The translations under genes were made by a program, and so were the position numbers. From assembly GCF_016097415.1 (NCBI RefSeq), contig NZ_JAEHGE010000001.1:273001-337000 (forward strand): DNA of 64,000 nucleotides. The letters run 5' to 3'. This document shows, in pieces, positions 49,495 through 61,400 of this stretch (its first letter is position 1; each line of letters starts with the position of its first letter). Under the pieces are notes generated by a model. It ran no database searches. It was not told where the DNA came from and was given only the letters and a program-made list of their open reading frames with translations. Origin of the DNA: a sulfur-oxidizing endosymbiont of Gigantopelta aegis (GTDB taxonomy: Bacteria > Pseudomonadota > Gammaproteobacteria > GRL18).

Positions 49495-50973
49495 CTAAGA
49501 TTTATCTAATTTACCTACTAAGGATAAAGTAAAGTCAGATCCCATATATTTAAAATGTGGTTTAACATGTAGTGCAGCACGATACCAGCCTGGCTCGCCT
49601 TCAACTTCAGTCACTTCAACTTTGGCAGAACGCAATGGCCTTCTACTACGTACTTCTTCAGCAGGGTTTTCCTGATCCGCAACAAATTGTCTGATCCAAG
49701 TATTTAATTCACGCTCCAAATCTGAACGCTCTTTCCAGCTACCTAGGTTTTCACGTTGAATAACTTTTAAGTAATGTGCCAAACGATTAATAATAAACAT
49801 ATAAGGTAATTGAGAACCTAACTTATAATTTGTTTCAGCAGCTTTACCTTCGGCATTATTAGCAAAGCGTTTATTCTTCTGGGTTGAATTCGCAGAGAAG
49901 AACGCGGCATTATCAGTTCCCTTTCTCATTGTGAGAGGAATAAAGCCTTCTTCAGCTAATTCAAATTCTTTCCTATCTGAAATTAAAATCTCGGTAGGAA
50001 TTTTGGTCTCAATATCACCCATTGATTCAAAATGATGTAAAGGCAGATCATCGACTGAACCGCCACTTTGAGGCCCAATAATATTAGGACACCATCTGAA
50101 TTTTGCAAAACTATCGGTTAAACGTGTACCGAGAGTAAAAGAAGTATTGCCCCACAAATAGTCTTCATGATCATTGGAAACATTTTCTTCATAGTTAAAA
50201 ACCTTTACGGGGTTTTCTTCTGAGTCATAAGGGGGACGTAATAAAAATCTTGGCATTGTTAGGCCAACATAACGTGAATCTTCTGATTCCCTAAAGGAGT
50301 TCCATTTCGCATATTTAGGCCCTTCAAAGATAGACTTAAGATCTTTTAAGTTTGGCAGACCTTCAAAGTCATCCAAATCAAAGAACTGGGGGCCTGCACT
50401 AGCAATAAAAGGTGCGTGTGCCATCGCGGCAACATTAGAGACATGCTGCATTAGTTTAACGTCAGGTGTAGAAGGGCTGAGTTGATAATTAGAAATCATC
50501 ACGCCGACAGGTTCACCACCAAATTGACCAAACTCTGAAGTATACACTTGTTTATAAAGACCTGATTTAATAACTTCTGGTGCATCTTCAAAGTCATCTA
50601 ATAAATCCGCCTTAGAAACACTTAATAATTCAACTTTAATGTTCTCACGAAAATCAGTACGATCAATTAATAACTTTAAACCACGCCATGATGACTCAAG
50701 ACTTTGAAATTCACGATGGTGCATAATTTGATCTAGTTGCTTACTCATTTGTTGATCAAGTTCAGCAATCATTTTATCAACAAGATTTTTGTTAACACGC
50801 TCTTCTTTATTTTGCGGTTTAATCAGCTCTGCAATAAAAGCACTCACGCCTTTACGCTGAACATCATAACCTTCATCAGCAGGTTTTAATTTAGTTTGAC
50901 TGACAATGGAATCAAGTAATGAAGCAGATTCGGATTGTTGTTCTTCGACCATTGTTTCTTGGCTGGCGGACAT
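49495..50973 (-). CDS. tssC: type VI secretion sheath large subunit TssC (VipB)
   Basis: A 492-aa protein of the contractile sheath. LIDRTDFRENIKVELLSVSK and FGGEPVGVMISNYQ, then MAHAPFIASAGPQFFDLDDFEGLPNL, MPRFLLRPPYDSEENPVKVFN and ISDRKEFELAEEGFIPL are characteristic TssC stretches; LVGKLDKS ends the handshake C-terminus. It follows tssB after 111 bp and precedes a strong terminator; no hcp, tssE, tssF or tssG follow, so the remaining apparatus genes must be elsewhere. Confidence 0.96.
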   Translation of the reverse strand: MSASQETMVEEQQSESASLLDSIVSQTKLKPADEGYDVQRKGVSAFIAELIKPQNKEERVNKNLVDKMIAELDQQMSKQLDQIMHHREFQSLESSWRGLKLLIDRTDFRENIKVELLSVSKADLLDDFEDAPEVIKSGLYKQVYTSEFGQFGGEPVGVMISNYQLSPSTPDVKLMQHVSNVAAMAHAPFIASAGPQFFDLDDFEGLPNLKDLKSIFEGPKYAKWNSFRESEDSRYVGLTMPRFLLRPPYDSEENPVKVFNYEENVSNDHEDYLWGNTSFTLGTRLTDSFAKFRWCPNIIGPQSGGSVDDLPLHHFESMGDIETKIPTEILISDRKEFELAEEGFIPLTMRKGTDNAAFFSANSTQKNKRFANNAEGKAAETNYKLGSQLPYMFIINRLAHYLKVIQRENLGSWKERSDLERELNTWIRQFVADQENPAEEVRSRRPLRSAKVEVTEVEGEPGWYRAALHVKPHFKYMGSDFTLSLVGKLDKS

Positions 50974-51084
50974 GAAAGACTCCTTTCTTTATGGAACATC
51001 CTGGCTAGTCTATTAATAGACTATAATATTTTTAAAACAGTTATTTTTTAAACAGTTGAATAAAAGCTATTTATGAAAGCTTGT

Positions 51085-51585
51085 TTACGCGCTTTGATCA
51101 ACGCCTAATTCAGACATTAATTGCTCTTTCTTGCTGTCGTCTTGTAGGACTGCTTGAATTTCATTTCTGAATGCAGGTACGTTACCCAGTGGTCCTTTAA
51201 GAGCTACAAGCGCTTCACGAAGTTCTAACAATTTGTTCAGTTCAGGCACTTGTCTAACGATACTTTCAGGCTCGAAATCTTTAATGTTTTTAAATGCAAG
51301 ATTGATTGACATTTCTGCTGCATCACCTTCTTCACTGGCTGACAATTTATCATCAACAGTAAAATCAATATGCAGATCCTGCTTACCTAATACTTCGTTA
51401 AAGTTTTCTTTATTAATATTGATCGGTTTTCTTTCTTCGACTGGACGATCATCAGACTGCTGGGTGAAATCACCCATGACCATTACTTTAAAAGGTAATT
51501 CGACATCTTCTTTACTGTCACCAGTACTGGGGGAATATTTGATATTGATGCGTTCTTTAGGTGCGACGGAGCCTTCTTTGGCCAT
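51085..51585 (-). CDS. tssB: type VI secretion sheath small subunit TssB (VipA)
   Basis: A 166-aa protein starting MAKEGSVAPKERINIKYSPS (ATG at 51585 with aaggaag upstream; an extension to 51633 was rejected). ELPFKVMVMGDFTQQSDDRP and PININKENFNEVLGKQ, then LAFKNIKDFEPESIV, are typical. Pairs with TssC to build the sheath. Confidence 0.96.
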   Translation of the reverse strand: MAKEGSVAPKERINIKYSPSTGDSKEDVELPFKVMVMGDFTQQSDDRPVEERKPININKENFNEVLGKQDLHIDFTVDDKLSASEEGDAAEMSINLAFKNIKDFEPESIVRQVPELNKLLELREALVALKGPLGNVPAFRNEIQAVLQDDSKKEQLMSELGVDQSA

Positions 51586-51737
51586 GATAATCTTCCTTAT
51601 ATATCCATTATGTTTTAAACAATTTAATTCCATTAAATACAGTTATTGAGGATGCCTCAGCTAGAATAGCATTAATAACTGTTTTAGACTTTAAGCTATT
51701 TAAGCTCGAGGTCTACCCTGTGATAGCAATGTGTACA

Positions 51738-53498
51738 TTAGAGTCCAAGCGCTAAAACCGGGTCCAATTGACAAAGACGAGAGTATAGTAATTTATATTC
51801 ATTATTTTCTTCTATCTTTTGCGATCCTTCTATCTTTTGGGATCCTTCTATCTTTTGGGATTGAGGATCAGTTGAAGACTCGATGTTAACGCTACTATTT
51901 ATATTAGCATAAGACAGAAGTAAAAGATGCACTACATTCTTTTCTAGATCTGGTTCCCAACATTTTAGATTATTTTTTTGTAAAAATCTATCTATTTCTT
52001 TTAAAAGAAAAAATGCCAATTTCTTCTCAGATTTGTCATAACAAAACTGCGCAAAGTAATATTTTAAAAAAATTTTCTTTTTTAAAATAGATTGCGACAT
52101 TATCTTTTTTTGAAAAAAATTAATCGCTTCTTTAATGTCTTTCTGTGTTGCTATTTCCCTAGCTTCTTCAACAATGTCTTTTAAAACATCATCACTGGAA
52201 TCATCATTTAAAGTTGTCTGTTGCGATTCAGTTATCAATATAACAGAATTTATCCACTGTTTTGTTAAGTCGTCCGCAAATCCTGAATTATCTGAAAATT
52301 TCATCTCAACTAAGTCTGGAAAACGTCGCAAAAAAAGTGCTAAATGCTCTTTGATCTGGTTGGCTGATTCCTCCATCCCCAGTGCGACCAAAGACTCATA
52401 ACTCAGTCTATGGGCATCAAGCCAAAAAGGTGATTTAGAAAAGCTTTGCTCGACCAAGGGAACTAATTCTTGATAATTACCACTATTATATAAATTAGTA
52501 TAGGCATTGAGTTTATCTTTTGGCAGCGGTCTCAATGGCGTCAAATATTCTGTATGTACCGGCAACTGAGTAATACTCATCCAGGTAGAAAAGCGGTTCA
52601 TCGCATACGCTGATGGTGAATCAAGCTTATTATTTAAAGACCAGGAAGAAATGCTTCTTAATGCCTCGTGGCATTGTCTAATTATTTTGTTTTTATCTTT
52701 TTCATCATTGGGGTTCAGTGCTATTGAAGTCACATTTAATGCTGTTTGTGAACGATTAGCTTTATTTGTATTTGTTACATTGGCAATGTCAAAAGACTGC
52801 TTATCACCTGTTACACTAGCAGGATTATTAGCGACATTCTGAGACTCTATATGTTTATTAACTGTTGTAGTCTGTGCTTGCTCGGGTGCTATTTTTTCCT
52901 GAGAATCTAATAGTGTTTGTTGCTCTTTCTGCTGTTTTTTTAAATCATTTAATGAACCAATAATATCGTATAATGAGCGTCTAAAATTTCCTAATGCTGG
53001 TGCATCATTTTCTAGTTTTTCATTAAAGAATTTTTCTATTTTCTGTATATTTTCATAAACACTCTGGTAAGTGTCTAATAATTCCAACTCAGGCTGAACA
53101 TCCTGCATTAAAGGTTCAAGCCGTGACATCAACCATTCAAAAGCATTGCCTCTTGCTTTTGTCTTTATTGGAAATAAGTCATCCCAAAATGTATTTATAA
53201 TTTGCAGATTAATATCTAGGCCAATTTTTAAGCCTTCAACACCTTGTTTTTCAAATAAGGCGCGTGTTAAATAACAGGCAATTTTTATATCTTTAGATTT
53301 ATTAGATAATATATTAATACAAGCATCGATTACTTTTTCCCAGTTGACAACACCTCTATCAACCATCGAACCTTGTTTGGCTAGTTCATCTTCAACAAAT
53401 TCAAATTCGTCATCATAACGTACATTTTCCCCTGCTGGTTTTTCAGAGGAAATAGGAATCAAGGCTATTTCAGATAATAATTCGTTTGACTTGCTCAT
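51738..53498 (-). CDS. tssA: type VI secretion protein TssA (ImpA N-domain)
   Basis: A 586-aa cap/baseplate organiser. The N-terminal ImpA_N domain shows ISSEKPAGENVRYDDEFEFV, RGVVNWEKVIDACINILS and KIACYLTRALFEKQGVEGL; a Gln/Asn-rich linker (residues 190-260) leads to the C-terminal domain with SISSWSLNNKLDSPSAYAMN. Near the end three QKIEGS repeats are encoded by an 18-bp tandem repeat (51810-51863). It starts 20 bp after the giant adhesin gene and heads tssA-tssB-tssC. Confidence 0.92.
   Translation of the reverse strand: MSKSNELLSEIALIPISSEKPAGENVRYDDEFEFVEDELAKQGSMVDRGVVNWEKVIDACINILSNKSKDIKIACYLTRALFEKQGVEGLKIGLDINLQIINTFWDDLFPIKTKARGNAFEWLMSRLEPLMQDVQPELELLDTYQSVYENIQKIEKFFNEKLENDAPALGNFRRSLYDIIGSLNDLKKQQKEQQTLLDSQEKIAPEQAQTTTVNKHIESQNVANNPASVTGDKQSFDIANVTNTNKANRSQTALNVTSIALNPNDEKDKNKIIRQCHEALRSISSWSLNNKLDSPSAYAMNRFSTWMSITQLPVHTEYLTPLRPLPKDKLNAYTNLYNSGNYQELVPLVEQSFSKSPFWLDAHRLSYESLVALGMEESANQIKEHLALFLRRFPDLVEMKFSDNSGFADDLTKQWINSVILITESQQTTLNDDSSDDVLKDIVEEAREIATQKDIKEAINFFQKKIMSQSILKKKIFLKYYFAQFCYDKSEKKLAFFLLKEIDRFLQKNNLKCWEPDLEKNVVHLLLLSYANINSSVNIESSTDPQSQKIEGSQKIEGSQKIEENNEYKLLYSRLCQLDPVLALGL
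51810..51863. repeat. 18-bp tandem repeat, three units, in tssA
   Basis: Unit ttctatcttttgggatcc (first copy with one change), read in frame as QKIEGS. Length changes would keep the frame. Confidence 0.85.
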
Positions 53499-53518
53499 AA
53501 TTTCGTATCAATCACGTA

Positions 53519-53884
53519 TTAACCCATCGCTTTAGCGGTAGGAATCTTCTCTTTTGATGTGAATTTTTTTGCCACAGGTCTTTTTGAATTATTTCTAGTA
53601 TTAGTATCAGCATTTGTATCAGCATTTGTATCAGCAACAACATCAGTACTTTTTACTCTTCTTTTTGTCGAACGAGTTCCTTTTGATAAGACTTTACGTT
53701 CTGAAATAATATCAATGAGTTTTGCAAAGTTTTCTAATGAACTAAAATGCTCATAAATCAGCTTCATCTCATCATTGACAACCATTTCTTTAACTATTTC
53801 GCTATCAAGTTGTTGGAATTTTTCTTTGCTTATGGTAAAAAAGCCAGAAACTGACAATTTATCACCATTGCTCAAATTGATATT
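53519..53884 (-). pseudogene. C-terminal part of the giant adhesin-like gene, separated by an IS
   Basis: 121 codons reading INLSNGDKLSVSGFFTISKE, KFQQLDSEIVKEMVVNDEMK, LIYEHFSSLENFAKLIDI and a basic, low-complexity tail (NADTNADTNADT from 12-bp repeats near 53603-53638, then KRPVAKKFTSKEKI). An apparent start at 53962 comes from IS DNA. Removing the IS and one ATT joins this exactly in frame to the gene ending at 55401. The tail is not a typical YadA or C-terminal anchor; its role is unknown. Confidence 0.8.
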
Positions 53885-53950
53885 TAATGTGGCTATACTT
53901 AACCGGACACACAACTTAAAATAACTAAAAGATAAAAAGTGTGACCTAAA

Positions 53951-55110
<1,160 letters not shown>

Positions 55111-55135
55111 ATCGATTGATTGAAGAGGGGTAAAA

Positions 55136-55279
55136 GGCGACATAAATGCCGCCCATTACCGTTGACGGCCATCGGCTCCTCAGCCTGTGCCGTGAAGATA
55201 TTGTAACAGGATCATTACCGTTGTGAAAATACCTTGGGTGAATGGAACGGCTCTATCGTTCCAGAGGGCAAAGCCCTTT
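55136..55279 (+). ncRNA. putative structured RNA in the IS tail (copy 2)
   Basis: Between the transposase stop (55110) and the right end lie 290 nt without a gene. Four consecutive hairpins can be drawn: 55136-55153 (ggcg/cgcc), 55165-55193 (acggc/gccgt enclosing ggct/agcc), 55244-55262 (ggaacg/cgttcc) and 55263-55279 (agagggc/gcccttt), the last followed by a pyrimidine tract. The 11-mer cattaccgttg occurs twice (55154 and 55213). Whether it is transcribed is unknown. Confidence 0.35.
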
Positions 55280-55400
55280 CTCTTCATCTGTTTAAAGTTA
55301 ACATGAGAAACTAAAATGATAGGAAATACAAAATGACAAAAATCACTTGAAACAGCCAAAAAAATATTTAGAAAACTGTCCGGAAAAGTGTTGACACATC

Positions 55401-58400
55401 ATTACTGCTAACCAGTAAAGAAACATTTCCATTCACGACACCGGCTAGACTGATAGCACCATTTGATTTTAATTGAGTATCTTTGCTCAAGTTTAAGGTA
55501 GTATTTTTAGCGAAAGACAGTGATTTATCTGCGCTGACATTTCCATTAAGTTGAATACTACTATTCTCTTTCGTAATTGATAGAGTGTTTACCTTGGTAT
55601 TGCCTAAGTAAATTGATGCCGCATCAAGTGAAAGATCATAGCTTTGACCTTCAACAACAGTATCCAGTAATAGATTTGAAAGTTGAGATTTTAAGCTCAG
55701 GCTATTATGTAAAACAATAGTGCTTGCATTATTCAGGTCGAGTAAATAATTTGTTTCAATATCATCATATAAACGTGTGTTTTTAGCAAATACCGTCAGT
55801 GATTGTAATTGCACTGCCCCTAGTCTTACATCACCCTGTTCAGCTCTGAGCGTCAATTGTTCACCACTCACCAACGTTGGACTAAAATCAATACCACCCT
55901 GAGTAGATTGAATTTCACGATCACCCTTAATGGTTGCTAGTTTAACTTGATTGAAGCTCAAACTATCCTGAACCATAATATTGCCTGCAATATTAACTGT
56001 ATCTGCATTCAGATTAAGTTGCTTCAATGAACTATTGTTTTGACCGATATTTTTTAGTTCAATTTTATTGGCAGTCAAACTCAATGCATTCGTATTGACC
56101 AAACTATCCTCAACGTTACCACCCAAAGAAATAGTATTGTTACTACCCGTACTGATGAGCTTAATTGTATTATCAATAACTGTCAGTACAACTTCACTTA
56201 AATCAATATCACCAATTGTTGTAATATCACCTTTTAATGTCACTTTGTCAGTATTTGAAATACTTAAGCTATTCGTTGATACATTATTAACTTCAATGTC
56301 ATTGCCCTGGCCATTTAAGATTAAATCATAATCTCCACTTACAGTATCAGCCAGCACTTGAGTATCTTTGGAAGTAATGATGGAGTCGCCGGTTAAATTT
56401 AGATTGACATTGTCCGCATAAAAAACACTGTCTTGACTTGTGATATTACCATTAAGATTAAAATTACTGCCTTCTTTAACGATAGATAACAAATTAACAT
56501 TAGTATTACCCAGAGTAATATTATCCGCATTTAGAGATAGTTCAAAGGCTTTACCTGTCGTTGTAGTATTTAATAATAAGCTAGACTGTTTTGATTGTAA
56601 TTCGATGTTTTTATAGAGAATAACTGTGTTTGCATTATTGAGATCTAAAGTATTGATTGTGGTAATATCATCATAGAGTCTTGCGTTTAATGCTTCAACA
56701 GTAAGCGATTGTAAGTTCACAGCATTTAAACTAACATCCCCTTTAGAGGCTATTAGAGTCAAATTATTACCTGTAAGGCGGGTATTAGCAAAGTCAATAT
56801 CACCCACATTTGACTCTATTGTTCTGATGTTCGCCCCACTGACATTTGCATTCCTAACATCTGTAAAACTAAGGCTATTGTTGGTTGTGATATCACCGTC
56901 AACAATGACACTATTCGCTGTCAACTCTAAATTCTTCAGAGCCTTATCTTGACCAAGTGCTTGCAAATTAATTGTATCGGCAGTAATTTTCAAATTACTA
57001 TTATTTGAATTGGAATCATCAGTGTTTTGACCTAGTAAAACACTATTATTAGCCCCCTTACTCAGTAAGCTTACATCTGTATTGAGAACTGTATTTGTCA
57101 CACCACTTAAGTCAATATTAGCTTGTGTAGTAATATCATCATTTAATTTTGTAATACTGGCATTTTTCAAAGTAAGGCTATTAGTCGCTACCTGATACAA
57201 ATCAATTTCACCACTATTAACTTGTAAGGTTAAATCATTTTCACCGGTAATAGAACTGGCAAGTACTTGATTACCCAATGAGCTAATGGTGCTATCAGTC
57301 ACTAAGTCAAGTACTGTATTGGTCGTAAATATAACGTCAGCCTGAGTAGTAATATCACCATTAAGTGAAGTTGTTCCAGCACGAGATATATTTAAACTCT
57401 TTAAGTTTGATGCGCCCAGACTAATAATATCTGCATCTAGGATCAAATCATAAGCCTGACCTGTAAGCTGAGTATCTAACAATAGATTTGTCGCATCAAG
57501 GCTTAGGCTATTATATAAAACAACCGTTGCAGCATTACTTAAATCCAAACTATTCGATGTCACTATCGTGTTATACAAATTGGCATTTTGTGCCTGCACA
57601 GATAAGGATTGAAGATTAACCTTAGAAAGACTGACATCGCCTTGCAGTGCTTTGAGTGCTAAATTGTTACCACTCAATTCAGTTGAACTAAAATCAATAT
57701 TTCCGGTATTAGATTCTATTGTGCGCGTATTAATTCCACTAATCGTTGTGTTGGAAACCGAGGTAAAATCTAAGCTGGATTGTGTTGTTACATTGCCATT
57801 TATATTGACGGTATTTGCATTAAGACTCAAGGTGTCCAATACTTCGTTCTGACCAATTGCCTGTAAATTAATTGTCTCTGCATTTAATGTCAAACTATTA
57901 GCATTAACAGTAGAGATATCGTCATCAAGATTCTGTCCGAGCAGAATTTGACTGTTTGCACCAGCACTTAAGCTAACATCTGCGGTGATCGTTGTTGCAC
58001 TCACGCGGCTTAAATCAATATCACCCTGAGTCGATAAATTACCGCTAATATCTAGTTCATTAGCATTGACTATCAGGTTATTCAATGAAGATTCACCAAG
58101 AATAACTGTATCACCAGCATTTAATGTCAGATTTTGTGATTGATTATCTAAACCTTGTGATAAATCTATATTACCGCTAGTACTGGTAAAACTAATATCC
58201 GTATTAAGCGTTAATTGTGAGAGACTATTTAAATCAATATTATTCTGGGTAGAAATATCATCATTTAAATTTGTGATGCCACTATTAATCAAAGTAAGGC
58301 TTTTAGTATTCACTTTGTTTAAGTTAATTTGTCCACCTTGTGACTGTAAGGTTAGATCATAAGCACCGGTAATGGCGCTAGCAAGCACTTGATTACCTAA

Positions 58401-61400
58401 AGAACTTATGGTGCTATCTATTGCTAAGTTCAATATCGTATTGGTCGCAAAGGTGACATCAGCCTGAGTTGTAATATCACCATTGAGTGACGTTGTTCCA
58501 GCACGCGTTACGCTTAAACTTTTCACATCCAATTGCCCCAGACTAATGACATCAGCGTCTAATGTCAGATCATAAGCCTGACCCGTTATCTGGGTATCAA
58601 GTAATACATTATTCGCATCTAAGCTTAGACTATTATATAAAACAACCGTTGCAGCATTACTTAAATCCAGACTATTCGATGTCACTATCGTGTTATATAA
58701 ATTCGCATTATTTGCTTGTACGGATAAGGATTGAAGATTAACCTTAGCAAGACTGACATCGCCCTGGTCTGCATTGAGAGCTAAATCATTACCACTTAAA
58801 TCAGTGAGACTAAAATCAATATTACCGGTATTGGATTCTATTTTACGTGTGCTATTACCACTAATCGTCGCATTAGTCACCAAGGAGAAGTCTAAACTGG
58901 ATTGGGTGGTAATATCACCATCAATATCCACGGCACTGGATGTGATGTTCAGTGTGTCCAGGGCATCATTTTGACCCACATCGTTTAACGCTATCGTATC
59001 AGCGCTTAACGTCAGCTCTTTTCTATTGGCATTAGTCGCATCGTTATCAATGGCGGTACCGAGTAGAATTTGATCCCCTGAACCCACACTGCCTGCCGTT
59101 AAAGTCACGTCAGTAGTAATTGTGGTGGCGGTTACATTGGTGAGATCAATGTTATCACTGGTATTGATATCACCATTGAGACTCAGAATCGCAGCAGTGA
59201 CATTCAGTGATTCCAAGGTACTAGCACCCAAGTCGATGCTATTGGCTGCTAATACTAATTGTTCATTAGCACTGTTCAGGCCTTGTGATAAGTCAATATT
59301 GCCCGTGTCACTGGTTAATGTCAGGTTGTCATTGAGCGCTAAGGTATCAGCAGCACTCAAGTCCATATCAACTGCGGTGGTGATATTGCTATTGAGTGTG
59401 GTCGTGCCGCTATTGGTCACATCCAGACTATTGGTATTGACTGCGTACAAGTCAATTTGACCACCATTGACATCAAGCACTAGGTCAAAGTTACCACTGA
59501 TGCTATTGGCCAGTATTTGCTGACCGGCATCACCGCTTACACCATTAGCATTCAATATCAATTTGCTATTGTTGCTCAGGATCAGGCTGTTATTGATACC
59601 AAACTGCAAGTTATCCTGCGTGGTGATATCACCCTTGAGAGTAATGGTGCTATTCGTACGGGTGAAATTCAGGTTATTGACATCGGCACTGTCCAAACTA
59701 ATGCTGTCACCATCAACACTTAAGTCATAAGCATTGACACTGCCCAGATTAATGGTGTCGGCTTTAAGATCCAGATTAAATGCACTACTATTGACCACCG
59801 AATTTAATAGCAATTGACCCGACTGGGATTCCAGTTTTAGAGCACCCAGTAAAATGACACTATTCGCACCACTTAAATCTAAGTCGCCAGTGGTCAGGAT
59901 GTTATTGTTTAAATTGGTCGCTTGAACGGACTGTACTTTTAAGGAGTTTAAGGTCACGGCATCTAAACTGACAAGACCATTGGCTTGCAAGGATAAGTCA
60001 TTACCACTGAGGGGTGTGCCGGTAAAATCAATATCACCATTGTTTGAGATGACATTACGGACTGCACCACCACTGATATTTACACTGCCTGAGCTGGTAA
60101 AGTCTAAACTGGATTGGGTGGTAATATCACCATCAATATCCACGGCACTGGATGTGATGTTCAGTGTGTCCAGGGCATCATTTTGACCCACATCGTTTAA
60201 CGCTATCGTATCAGCACTTAACGTCATCTCTTTTCTATTGGCATTAGCAGCATCGTTATCAATGGCTGCACCGAGTAGGATTTGATCGCCTGAACCTGCA
60301 CTGCCCGCAGTTAAAGTCACATCAGTAGTAATTGTGGTGGCGGTTACATTGGTGAGGTCAATGTTATCACTGGTATTGATATCACCATTGAGGCTCAAAG
60401 TCGCAGCAGTGACATTCAGTGATTCCAAGGTACTAGCACCCAAGTCGATGCTATTGGCTGCTAATACTAATTGTTCATTAGCACTGTTCAGGCCTTGTGA
60501 TAAGTCAATATTGCCCGTGTCACTGGTTAATGTCAGGTTGTCATTGAGCGCTAAGGTATCAGCAGCACTCAAGTCCATATCAACTGCGGTGGTGATATTG
60601 CTATTGAGTGTGGTCGTGCCGCTATTGGTCACATCCAGACTATTGGTATTGACTGCGTACAAGTCAATTTGACCACCATTGACATCAAGCACTAGGTCAA
60701 AGTTACCACTGATGCTATTGGCCAGTATTTGCTGACCGGCATCACCGCTTACACCATTAGCATTCAATATCAATTTGCTATTGTTGCTCAGGATCAGGCT
60801 GTTATTGATACCAAACTGCAAGTTATCCTGCGTGGTGATATCACCCTTGAGAGTAATGGTGCTATTCGTACGGGTGAAATTCAGGTTATTGACATCGGCA
60901 CTGTCCAAACTAATGCTGTCACCATCAACACTTAAGTCATAAGCATTGACACTGCCCAGATTAATGGTGTCGGCTTTAAGATCCAGATTAAATGCACTAC
61001 TATTGACCACCGAATTTAATAGCAATTGACCCGACTGGGATTCCAGTTTTAGAGCACCCAGTAAAATGACACTATTCGCACCACTTAAATCTAAGTCGCC
61101 AGTGGTCAGGATGTTATTGTTTAAATTGGTCGCTTGAACGGACTGTACTGTTAAGGAGTTTAAGGTCACGGCATCTAAACTGACAAGACCATTGGCTTGC
61201 AAGGATAAGTCATTACCACTGAGGGGTGTGCCGGTAAAATCAATATCACCATTGTTTGAGATGACATTACGGACTGCACCACCACTGATATTTACACTGC
61301 CTGAGCTGGTAAAGTCTAAACTGGATTGGGTGGTAATATCACCATCAATATCCACGGCACTGGATGTGATGTTCAGTGTGTCCAGGGCATCATTTTGACC

